DNA from: VRUE01 sp963702575
Lineage (GTDB): Bacteria; Actinomycetota; Thermoleophilia; Solirubrobacterales; 70-9
NCBI GenBank assembly: GCA_963702575.1
Contig: CAVPCU010000006.1
Location: 124,001 to 188,000 of the forward strand
DNA length: 64,000 nucleotides
Reading direction: 5' to 3'
Shown: in pieces, positions 49,147 through 56,942 of the stretch
Layout: every line of letters starts with the position of its first letter
Position numbering within the stretch: position 1 is the first letter of the stretch
Notes under the pieces: generated by a model
Told to the model about the DNA's origin: nothing
The model's database searches: none
What the model saw: only the letters and a program-made list of their open reading frames with translations
Position numbers and translations under genes: made by a program

Positions 49147-50199
49147 GTGAGTCCTTCGAGATCGCTCGCAGTGATCGCATCGCTGACCGTGCTCGCAGCC
49201 GGCCTGGCCGCCTGCGGCAGCTCGTCGTCGGGAGAATCGAGTTCCGGAAGCGGCGGCAAGGAAGCGCTGGTCGGGGCCGGCAGCACGCTGGTCGCCCCGC
49301 TGATGTCGAAATGGCAGCCCGAATTCGAGTCGAAGACCGAAATCGCCGTCACCTACGGCGCGATCGGCAGCGGCGGCGGGATCGAGCAGATCACCAACCG
49401 CACCGTCGACTTCGGCGCCTCCGACGCGCCGCTGACCGAAGAACAGTTCGAAGAAGCCGGCGAAGTCGAGCAGATCCCCTGGGCGCTGAGCGGCACCGTG
49501 CCCGCCTACAACGTCAAGGGCGCGCCCGAAGGCCTGAAGCTGAGCGGCGAAGTGCTGGCCGACATCTACCTCGGCAAGATCACCAGCTGGGACGACCCGG
49601 CGATCGCCAAGCTCAACCCCGGCGCCAGCCTGCCGAGCACGAAGATCACCCCCGTCTACCGCAGCGACGGCAGCGGCGACACCTACGCCTTCACCAACTA
49701 CCTCTCGACCGTCGACCCGGAATTCAAGTCGAAGGTCGGCACCTCGACCTCGGTCAAGTTCCCGACCGGCGTCGGCGCCGAACACAACGACGGCGTCGCC
49801 GCGGCGATCTCGCAGACCGACGGCGCGATCGGCTACGTCGGCCTCGCCTACGCGCTGGAAAACGAACTCAGCATGCCGCTGGTCGAAAACTCGGCCGGCG
49901 AGTTCCCCAAGCCGGGCGTGAAGAGCGTCGAAGCGGCCGCTGCGGCGGTCAGCAAGATCGGTCCCAACAACGAAATCTCGCTCGCCAACCTGCCCAGCTC
50001 GGCCAAGGGCGCCTACCCGATCTCGACCTACACCTACGTGATCGTGCCGCTCGAATCGAGCAAAGCGGGTGAGCTGACCGAATTCATCGAATACGCGATC
50101 GGCGAAGGGCAGGAATTCGGCCCCGAACTCGATTTCGCGCCGCTACCCAAACATGTCGTCGCCGCGGGCAAGGCGGCGCTGGGGAAGATCAGCGGCTGA
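49147..50199 (+). CDS. pstS: Phosphate ABC transporter substrate-binding lipoprotein
   Basis: 350 aa. Lipoprotein signal with lipobox GLAAC followed by a Ser/Gly-rich linker. Phosphate-binding motifs: GAGSTLVAPLMSKW, GAIGSGGGIEQIT, FGASDAPLTEEQ and YRSDGSGDTYAFTNYL. It captures inorganic phosphate at the cell surface for PstCAB. GTG at 49147 has an AAAGGAG site, so this transcript has a leader, unlike many neighbours. First structural gene of the pst operon. Confidence 0.95.
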   Translation: MSPSRSLAVIASLTVLAAGLAACGSSSSGESSSGSGGKEALVGAGSTLVAPLMSKWQPEFESKTEIAVTYGAIGSGGGIEQITNRTVDFGASDAPLTEEQFEEAGEVEQIPWALSGTVPAYNVKGAPEGLKLSGEVLADIYLGKITSWDDPAIAKLNPGASLPSTKITPVYRSDGSGDTYAFTNYLSTVDPEFKSKVGTSTSVKFPTGVGAEHNDGVAAAISQTDGAIGYVGLAYALENELSMPLVENSAGEFPKPGVKSVEAAAAAVSKIGPNNEISLANLPSSAKGAYPISTYTYVIVPLESSKAGELTEFIEYAIGEGQEFGPELDFAPLPKHVVAAGKAALGKISG

Positions 50200-50200
50200 G

Positions 50201-51196
50201 ATGGAGGCGGGCGCGCTTGAGAACCCGGCTCTCCGGGCGCGGCGCAACCGAACCGACCGCATCGGCGATCCGCTGCTGCGAGGCCTCTCCGGCCTCGCAG
50301 CGGCGGTCGCGGTGCTGGTCATCCTCGGGATCCTCTACGAGGTCTTCCACGAGGCCTGGCCGGCGATCTCCAAGTTCGGCATCGGCTTCGTCACCACCAA
50401 CGACTGGAACCCGGTCACCCAGCGTTTCGGCGGTGCGCCGTTCCTCTACGGCACGGTCGTCACCTCGGCGATCGCGCTGCTCTTCGCGACGCCGATCTCA
50501 CTGGCGATCGCGATCTACCTGACCGAGCTGGCGCCGCGGCGGGTGCGCCGCCCGGTCGCGACCCTGGTCGACCTTCTCGCCGCGATTCCCACGGTCATCC
50601 TCGGCCTCTGGGGCATCCTCGTCCTCGGTCCCTTCATGCGCGACACGATCGAGCCGGCGCTGCAGAGCGCCTTCGGCTTCCTGCCGATCTTCAGCGGCGA
50701 CCCCTCGGCCTTCGGCTACCTGACCGCGGCCTGCGTGCTGACGATCATGGCGGTCCCGATCGTCACCAGCGTCACCCGCGAGGTCTTCGAGACCGTCCCC
50801 GGCGACCTCAAGGAGGCCTCCTACGCGCTCGGCGCGACCCGCTGGGAGATGGTCCGCCAGGTGGTGCTGCCCTACTCGCGCTCGGGCATCGTCGGCGCCA
50901 CCATCCTCGGCCTCGGCCGGGCGATCGGCGAGGCGATCGCGGTCGCCCAGGTGATCGGCGGGGCGACCGGGATCGACGTCTCGCTCTTCCACACCGGCGG
51001 CACGCTGGCGGCCCAGATCGCCTCGCAGTTCCAGGGGGCGACCAGCGAACTGCAGAAGGCCTCGCTGATCTATCTCGGCCTGATCCTGCTCGTCTTCTCG
51101 CTGATCGTCAACGTGATCGCGCGGCTGATCGTCCGCCGCGGCCGGATCCCGGACTTCGACTTCGACGCGGTCGCGACCGAGGCGGAGGCCCTATGA
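50201..51196 (+). CDS. pstC: Phosphate ABC transporter permease PstC
   Basis: 331 aa, six TM helices. The binding-protein-dependent transport loop is seen in EVFETVPGDLKEASYALGAT and the upstream IPTVILGLWGILVLGP. ATG 1 nt after the pstS stop; its own stop overlaps pstA (ATGA). Forms the membrane channel with PstA. Confidence 0.94.
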   Translation: MEAGALENPALRARRNRTDRIGDPLLRGLSGLAAAVAVLVILGILYEVFHEAWPAISKFGIGFVTTNDWNPVTQRFGGAPFLYGTVVTSAIALLFATPISLAIAIYLTELAPRRVRRPVATLVDLLAAIPTVILGLWGILVLGPFMRDTIEPALQSAFGFLPIFSGDPSAFGYLTAACVLTIMAVPIVTSVTREVFETVPGDLKEASYALGATRWEMVRQVVLPYSRSGIVGATILGLGRAIGEAIAVAQVIGGATGIDVSLFHTGGTLAAQIASQFQGATSELQKASLIYLGLILLVFSLIVNVIARLIVRRGRIPDFDFDAVATEAEAL

Positions 51197-52074
51197 GTGG
51201 TGAGACACATGCCCTCTTCCTCGACCGCGGCAACCTGAAACGGCGCAGGCGCTTCAATCGCGTGGTCGAGATCCTCTCGACGGTCGCCGCCGTGCTCGCC
51301 GTCGCGGTGCTGGCGATCGTGATCGGCTCGGTCTTCGTCAAGGGGGTCGGCGCGCTGAGCTGGCACTTCCTCACCACTCCGACCGCGCTCTTCGGCGAAT
51401 CCGGCGGCGGCATCGAGAACGCGCTCGTCGGCACGGCGATCATCGTCGGCATCGCCTCCCTGATCGCGATCCCGCTCGGGATCCTGGTCGCGATCTACAC
51501 CACCGAGTTCGCCCCGCCGCGCATCGCCGAGCCGGTGCGCTTCGTCCTCGACCTGCTCAACGGGGTGCCGACGATCATCACCGGCATCTTCATCTACGGG
51601 CTGCTGGTGATCGGCAACAAGCAGAGCGGCTTTGCCGGCGCCGTGGCGCTCTCGATCGTGATGTTGCCGATCGTCGCCAGAACTGCGCAGGAGGTCCTGG
51701 CCCTGGTTCCCGGGACGCTGAAGGAGGCCGCCCACGCGCTCGGCATCGCCCACTGGCGCACGGTGGTCCGGGTGACGATCCCGACCGCCGCCAGCGGCCT
51801 CGTCACCGGCGCGCTGCTCGCGGTCGCCCGGGTCGCCGGCGAGACGGCGCCACTGCTGTTCGCCTCGTCGATCTTCCGGCAGGGGGTGCTCACCGATCCG
51901 AGCGAAGCCCTCGCCTCGATCCCGATCTTCATCTTCCAGGCGTCGGAGTCGCCGAAGCCGGAGGCCCACACCGAAGCCTGGGCCGCGGCGTTGGTCCTGA
52001 TCGCGATCGTGCTCGCGCTCAACGTGATCGCCCGCGCCTTCTACGCCCGTTCCCGCAAGCGCATGGGGGCCTAA
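51193..52074 (+). CDS. pstA: Phosphate ABC transporter permease PstA
   Basis: 293 aa, six TM helices. LLNGVPTIITGIFIYGLLVI and the EAA-like loop EVLALVPGTLKEAAHALGIA are typical; the terminal region ends in a basic tail. ATG overlaps the pstC stop by 4 bp; pstB follows after 1 nt. Confidence 0.94.
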   Translation: MSGETHALFLDRGNLKRRRRFNRVVEILSTVAAVLAVAVLAIVIGSVFVKGVGALSWHFLTTPTALFGESGGGIENALVGTAIIVGIASLIAIPLGILVAIYTTEFAPPRIAEPVRFVLDLLNGVPTIITGIFIYGLLVIGNKQSGFAGAVALSIVMLPIVARTAQEVLALVPGTLKEAAHALGIAHWRTVVRVTIPTAASGLVTGALLAVARVAGETAPLLFASSIFRQGVLTDPSEALASIPIFIFQASESPKPEAHTEAWAAALVLIAIVLALNVIARAFYARSRKRMGA

Positions 52075-52075
52075 G

Positions 52076-52924
52076 ATGGACGGCAGAGAGTTGGCCGAGA
52101 GCAGGATCACGCCGGAGTCGTCCCCGCTGGAGGCCGGAAAGGCCGCACCGGCGGCCAAGCGCAGCCGCGAGGTGGGCAACGTCGAGCTCAGCGGCCTGCA
52201 CGCCTACTACGGCTCCAACCACGCGGTGAGGGGGGTCGACCTTCGCTTCGACTCGGCCGAGGTGACGGCGATCATCGGCCCCTCGGGATGCGGCAAGTCG
52301 ACGATGGTCCGCTGCATCAACCGCATGCACGAGGAGATCGAGGGGGCGCGGGCCGAGGGCGGGGTCCTGCTCGACGGCATCGACCTCTACGACCAGCGGA
52401 TCGACGTGGTGGCGGTGCGGCGCTCGGTCGGGATGGTGTTCCAGAAACCGAACCCCTTCCCGACGATGTCGGTGATCGACAACGTCACGGCCGGCCTGCG
52501 CCTGACCGGGACCTCGCGCGGCGAGCTGGAGGAACGCGGCCGCGAGGCGCTGGCGGGCGCCGGCCTCTGGGAGGAGGTCAAGGGGCGGCTGAAGGCCCCG
52601 GGGGCCGGCCTCTCCGGCGGCCAGCAGCAGCGTCTCTGCATCGCCCGAGCCCTCGCCGTCGACCCCGAGGTGCTGCTGATGGACGAGCCCTGCTCGGCGC
52701 TCGACCCGATGGCGACGCTGCGGATCGAGGAGCTGATCGGCGAGCTGCGCGAGCGGGTGACGATCGTGATCGTCACCCACAACATGCAGCAGGCGGCCCG
52801 CGTCGCCGACCGGACCGTCTTCATGCTCGACGGCGAGCTGGTCGAGGTCGGCCCGACCGACAAGCTCTTCACCAACCCCGACGACGACCGCACCGAACAG
52901 TACGTAACCGGGAAATTCGGCTGA
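52076..52924 (+). CDS. pstB: Phosphate ABC transporter ATPase PstB
   Basis: 282 aa. Walker A GPSGCGKSTMVRCINRMHE (the RCxNRM context is PstB-specific), Q-loop FQKPNPFPTMSVIDN, signature LSGGQQQRLCIARA, Walker B VLLMDEPCSALDPMAT and H-loop THNMQQAARVAD. A 30-residue N-terminal extension precedes the core. The stop shares one base with the phoU start (TGATG). Confidence 0.95.
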   Translation: MDGRELAESRITPESSPLEAGKAAPAAKRSREVGNVELSGLHAYYGSNHAVRGVDLRFDSAEVTAIIGPSGCGKSTMVRCINRMHEEIEGARAEGGVLLDGIDLYDQRIDVVAVRRSVGMVFQKPNPFPTMSVIDNVTAGLRLTGTSRGELEERGREALAGAGLWEEVKGRLKAPGAGLSGGQQQRLCIARALAVDPEVLLMDEPCSALDPMATLRIEELIGELRERVTIVIVTHNMQQAARVADRTVFMLDGELVEVGPTDKLFTNPDDDRTEQYVTGKFG

Positions 52925-53610
52925 TGGCGGGCGAGACTCGCAGTCAGTACCAGGAGGAACTCGAGCAGCTCGAGGAGAGCGCGCTGGGCGGGCTCGACCT
53001 GGTCAGCGTCGCCCTCGGGCGCACGGTCGAGGCGATCGAGCACCAGGACGTCGAGCTGGCCCAGCTGGTGATCGCCGACGACGACCGCATCGACGGGCGC
53101 TACCTCGAGGTCCACCAGGCGCTGATCACGCTGTTGGCGACGCAGTCGCCGGTGGCCGGCGACCTACGGCTGATCTCCGCCCTGCTGCACGTGCTGAAGA
53201 GCATCGAGCGGATGGGCGACCAGTGCGTGAACATCTGCAAGGTCATCCCCCTGACCGGCAACGAGCCGCCGGCCGAGGAGGACATGGTCAAGCTGATCCT
53301 CGAAATGGGCGCCCAGACCCGGACGCTGATCAGCCAGTCGAAGCTGGCCTTCGCCCAGCGCGACGTCGAGATGGCGCGCGACCTGGTCCGCGGCGACGAC
53401 GTCGTCGACAAGCTCAACCGCGAGTGCTTCGGCCTGGCGCTGGCGATCGGCGACGACGCCGACCGGCGCGAGTGGGCGATGACGATGCTGCTCGCCGCGC
53501 GGGCGATCGAGCGGATCGGCGACAACGCGGTCGACATCGGCGAGCAGGTCGCCTTCGTCGTCACCGGGCTGTTCAGGGAGTTCGAGGACGCCTCTCATCC
53601 AGAGGGGTAG
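52924..53610 (+). CDS. phoU: Phosphate signalling protein PhoU
   Basis: 228 aa, two three-helix repeats with the PhoU metal motifs: DDDRIDGRYLEVHQ and HVLKSIERMGDQCVNICK in the first, GDDVVDKLNRECF and AARAIERIGDNAVDIGEQ in the second. PhoU links PstSCAB to the phosphate regulator and dampens Pho gene expression. ATG at 52924 overlaps the pstB stop. A short Glu-rich N-terminus (YQEELEQLEESALGG) starts the first helix. Confidence 0.93.
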   Translation: MAGETRSQYQEELEQLEESALGGLDLVSVALGRTVEAIEHQDVELAQLVIADDDRIDGRYLEVHQALITLLATQSPVAGDLRLISALLHVLKSIERMGDQCVNICKVIPLTGNEPPAEEDMVKLILEMGAQTRTLISQSKLAFAQRDVEMARDLVRGDDVVDKLNRECFGLALAIGDDADRREWAMTMLLAARAIERIGDNAVDIGEQVAFVVTGLFREFEDASHPEG

Positions 53611-53654
53611 TCGCGGTTGCGATCCGAGCTGTCTGGGAACATAGGGGCAGTCCG

Positions 53655-54566
53655 GTGACGATCTGTGCCGCCATAGATATTGGGTCCAATACGACTCGCG
53701 TGCTTGTCGCGGAGCCGGTGGACGGGCAGTTGAAGAAGGTGATGGAGCAGCGGGCGTATACGCGGATCAACAAGTCGCTGCGCGAGGCGGGCGAGGTGCC
53801 GGCGGCGAAGATCGCCGAGGTCGCCGACGTGGTCGCCACGCAGGTGCGGCTGGCGCGCGAGCTGGGCGCCGCGAGCATCCGTTCGGTGGCCACCGCCGCG
53901 ATCCGCGAAGCGGCCAACGGCGAGCGCGTCGCGGCGGCGATCGCCGAGGCCTCCGGCGTCCCCGTCGACATCCTCAGCGAGGAGGAGGAGGGGCGGCTCG
54001 CCTTCATCGGCGCGACCAAGACGCTCGGCCACCCGGTCGAGGGCAAGGTTGCCGTCGTCGACGTCGGCGGCGGCTCGACCGAGGTCGTGCTCGGCGCGGT
54101 GCCCGGCGGGGTCGAGGAGGTCTGGTCCTGGCGGGTCGGCTCGGGCGCGCTGGCCGACGAGCTGATCGCCTCCGACCCGCCCTCGGCGGCCGAGATCCGC
54201 CGCGTCCGCGACCGGATCGACGACATCTTCTCCGGCACCGAGATCGAGCGCCCCGCGCAGGCGGTCGCGGTCGGCGGCAGCGCCACCTCGCTGCGCCGCC
54301 TGGTCGGCGCGGTGCTCGAGTACGAGACGCTGGAGCGCGGCGTCCGCGTCCTCTCCGGCGATCCTGCCGCCGAGGTCGCCCGCCGCTACGAGCTCGATCC
54401 CGAACGGGTCCGCATCCTCGCCACCGGCGTGCTCCTCCTGGAGAAGGTCTCCGACCTGCTCGGCCAGCCCCTGCAGATCGGCAAGGGCGGCCTGCGCGAG
54501 GGCGTCATCCTCGACGCCCTCAACGGCAGCGGCAACGGCTCCGCCCCGATCCGCCTCGCCGCCTAG
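53655..54566 (+). CDS. ppx: Ppx/GppA-type exopolyphosphatase
   Basis: 303 aa, the short actinobacterial form with only the ASKHA ATPase-like domains. Motifs: AAIDIGSNTTRVLVAE (phosphate loop), ATAAIREAANGE, VVDVGGGSTEVVLG and GGSATSLRRLVGA. It cleaves terminal phosphates from polyphosphate or pppGpp. GTG at 53655, 44 nt after phoU. ppk lies two genes downstream, so synthesis and degradation of polyphosphate are encoded together. Confidence 0.88.
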   Translation: MTICAAIDIGSNTTRVLVAEPVDGQLKKVMEQRAYTRINKSLREAGEVPAAKIAEVADVVATQVRLARELGAASIRSVATAAIREAANGERVAAAIAEASGVPVDILSEEEEGRLAFIGATKTLGHPVEGKVAVVDVGGGSTEVVLGAVPGGVEEVWSWRVGSGALADELIASDPPSAAEIRRVRDRIDDIFSGTEIERPAQAVAVGGSATSLRRLVGAVLEYETLERGVRVLSGDPAAEVARRYELDPERVRILATGVLLLEKVSDLLGQPLQIGKGGLREGVILDALNGSGNGSAPIRLAA

Positions 54567-54577
54567 CTGCTCGCGGC

Positions 54578-54616
54578 TTCACTGGATGTTCACCGGGTGT
54601 TCCCCGGTGCTTCACA
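54578..54616 (+). promoter_or_regulatory. Four-unit PHO-box-like array
   Basis: TTCACT (54578), TTCACC (54589), TTCCCC (54600) and TTCACA (54611) are spaced exactly 11 bp apart, like the 11-bp direct-repeat units bound by actinobacterial PhoP. The array ends 61 nt before the ATG at 54678. The middle also forms CACCGGG-N5-CCCGGTG (54591-54609), which could instead be a ppx terminator hairpin. Confidence 0.6.
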
Positions 54617-54677
54617 CGTTTTCCCTGCTCAGCGCCGAATCTGGAGGTGAGAAAACGGACTAGAAGGGAAGGCACCG

Positions 54678-56942
54678 ATGACTTCCAGGGTTGACCTCCA
54701 CTGCCATTCCACCGCCTCGCAGGTCTCGCGCCTGGGGGTGCAGCGCTCGCTCGGGCTGCCCGAGTGCGCGACGCCGCCCGAGGAGGTCTACGAGCTCGCC
54801 AAGCGGCGGGGGATGGACTTCGTCACGATCACCGACCACGACACGATCGACGGTTGCCTGGAGCTGGTCGACCGTCCCGACTGCTTCGTCTCCGAGGAGC
54901 TGACCGCCCGCTTCGCCGGCGAGGCCCAGGCGGTGCACGTCCTCTGCTACGGGATCGATCCCGGGGACCACGAGTGGCTGCAGGCCCACGCCGGCGATTT
55001 GGAGGCCTGCGCCGCATACCTTCACGAGCACGGGATCGCCTCTGCGCTCGCCCATCCCTTCTACGACGTCGCCGCGCCGCTGGCGCGGCGCCACCGGCGC
55101 CGCCTCGCCGAGCTCTTCCCGATCTGGGAGGTGCGCAACGGCTCGCGCGCGGCGGAGCTGAACGCGCCCGCCGTCGTCTACGTCGAGACGCACGGCGGGA
55201 CCGGGATCGGCGGCTCCGACGATCACGCCGGCGTGGACATCGGCCGCACCTTCACCGAGACGCCCGCGGCCGCCACGCCGGAAGAGCTTCTGCGACACCT
55301 CAGGGAGGGACGCGCCGAGGCCCGCGGCGAGCAGGGCAGCGCCGCCAAGTGGGCGCACGCCGCGCTCGCTCTCGCCACCCGCGCCCTCGTCCTCGACGCC
55401 GAGCCTGCCGACCTGCAGGAGGGGGCGCCCGACCCGGCGGCGGTGCTGAAGATAGCCCAGCGGGTGGTGGGGCAGGGGGCCGTGCGGGAGGGGAAGGTGG
55501 CGGCCGACATCGGGCCCGGCGACGCCCGGCTGCTGCTCGACTCCTGGCTGCGCTCGGTCGGCATCGAGCAGCGCGGCCGCGAGCTGCTCGACCACCTCCA
55601 GGCCGAGGGCTTCTCCCACGCCGACCTCTACCGGCGCTCGCGCCGCGTCCACGACCGCCGCTTGCGCGAGGCGGTCGGCGGCGGCGCCGAGGCGATCGGC
55701 CGGGGCGACGTGGCGGGCGCGGTCGGCGGCCTCTTCGATGCGCTGCTGCCCGCCATTCCCTACGCGCCGGCGACCGTCTTCCTCGGTGGGGAGAAAACGA
55801 AGCTGGCCGGTCGCGGCGCCGAGCGGCCGCGGATCGCGCTGATCGCCGACGGGATCGAAGCGATGCACGGCGTCACCCACACGATCGAACAGATCCGCGA
55901 GCGCGGGGTGCCCGGCTTCGAGGTCGAGGTCGTCGGCACCGACCCCGGCGTCGACCGCCGCCTTCCGGCCGCGACCTCGCTCGAGGTCCCGTTCTACGCC
56001 GGGATGAGGCTCGGCGTCCCCGGCCTGCCGGATCTGGCCGAGACCCTGGCCGAGGGCCGCTACGACCTCCTCCACGTGACCGCGCCCGGCCCGGCCGGCG
56101 TCGCCGCCACCCTGCTCAGCCGCATCTCGGGTACCCCGCTGCTCGCCAGCTACCACACCGAGCTGGCCGATTACGCCGGGCTGCGCAGCGGCGACGGCGG
56201 GCTCGAGGCGATCGCGCGGACGGCGCTCGGCGCCTTCTACACCGCCCCCTCGCTGGTCCTCTCGCCGAGCCCCGCGGCCGACGGCTCGCTGTTGCGGCTG
56301 GGCGCCGAGCGCGGTCGGATCGCCCGCTGGGAGCGCGGCGTCGACGTCGCGCGCTTCTCGCCCGCCAAGGCCGACAGGACCGCCTTCCCCGGCGCGATCA
56401 AGGTCCTCTACGCCGGCCGGCTGACGCGCGAGAAGGGCGCCGATCTGCTCGCCGAGAGCTTCATCCGCGCGCACAGCCTCGAGCCGCGCCTGCACCTGCT
56501 GCTCGCCGGCGGCGGCCCCGAGGAGGCCGAGCTGCGCGAGCGGCTCGGCGAGCGCGCCACCTTCCTCGGCTGGCTCGAGGGGGAGGAGCTGGCCCGCGCC
56601 TACGCCAGCTCCGACCTCTTCCTCTTCTGCTCGCGCACCGACACCTACGGCCAGGTCGTGCTCGAGGCCGCCGCCAGCGGCCTGCCGGTCGTCGCCGTCG
56701 CCGAGGGCGGCCCGGCGGCGCTGGTCGAGGACCGCGGCACCGGCTTGCTCTGCCCGCCCGACCCCGACCGGCTCGCCGGCGCGGTCCTGCGCCTCGGCGC
56801 CTCGCCGGCGCTGCGCCGCCGCATGGGCGCCGCCGGGATCGGCGCCGCCCGCCGGCGCAGTTGGGAGCAGGCGATGGAGCAGCTCGCCGCCGGCTACCGC
56901 CGCGCCCTCGGCGAGGCGAGCGCCATCGCCCAGGCAGCGTGA
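54678..56942 (+). CDS. PHP phosphoesterase-GT4 glycosyltransferase fusion
   Basis: 754 aa. Residues about 1-190 form a PHP domain with its metal ligands: VDLHCHS, TITDHDTIDG, ALAHPFYD and GGSDDHAG. After a linker, residues about 375-745 are a GT-B family 4 glycosyltransferase: RIALIADGIEAMHGVTHTIE, VLYAGRLTREKGADLLAESF and DTYGQVVLEAAASGLPVVAV. The GT part resembles GDP-mannose-dependent mannosyltransferases for glycolipids. ATG at 54678 follows a GGAAGG site and a PHO-box-like array. Coupled to ppk (GTGA). The position suggests phosphate-starvation lipid remodelling; the role of the PHP domain is unclear. Confidence 0.85.
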   Translation: MTSRVDLHCHSTASQVSRLGVQRSLGLPECATPPEEVYELAKRRGMDFVTITDHDTIDGCLELVDRPDCFVSEELTARFAGEAQAVHVLCYGIDPGDHEWLQAHAGDLEACAAYLHEHGIASALAHPFYDVAAPLARRHRRRLAELFPIWEVRNGSRAAELNAPAVVYVETHGGTGIGGSDDHAGVDIGRTFTETPAAATPEELLRHLREGRAEARGEQGSAAKWAHAALALATRALVLDAEPADLQEGAPDPAAVLKIAQRVVGQGAVREGKVAADIGPGDARLLLDSWLRSVGIEQRGRELLDHLQAEGFSHADLYRRSRRVHDRRLREAVGGGAEAIGRGDVAGAVGGLFDALLPAIPYAPATVFLGGEKTKLAGRGAERPRIALIADGIEAMHGVTHTIEQIRERGVPGFEVEVVGTDPGVDRRLPAATSLEVPFYAGMRLGVPGLPDLAETLAEGRYDLLHVTAPGPAGVAATLLSRISGTPLLASYHTELADYAGLRSGDGGLEAIARTALGAFYTAPSLVLSPSPAADGSLLRLGAERGRIARWERGVDVARFSPAKADRTAFPGAIKVLYAGRLTREKGADLLAESFIRAHSLEPRLHLLLAGGGPEEAELRERLGERATFLGWLEGEELARAYASSDLFLFCSRTDTYGQVVLEAAASGLPVVAVAEGGPAALVEDRGTGLLCPPDPDRLAGAVLRLGASPALRRRMGAAGIGAARRRSWEQAMEQLAAGYRRALGEASAIAQAA

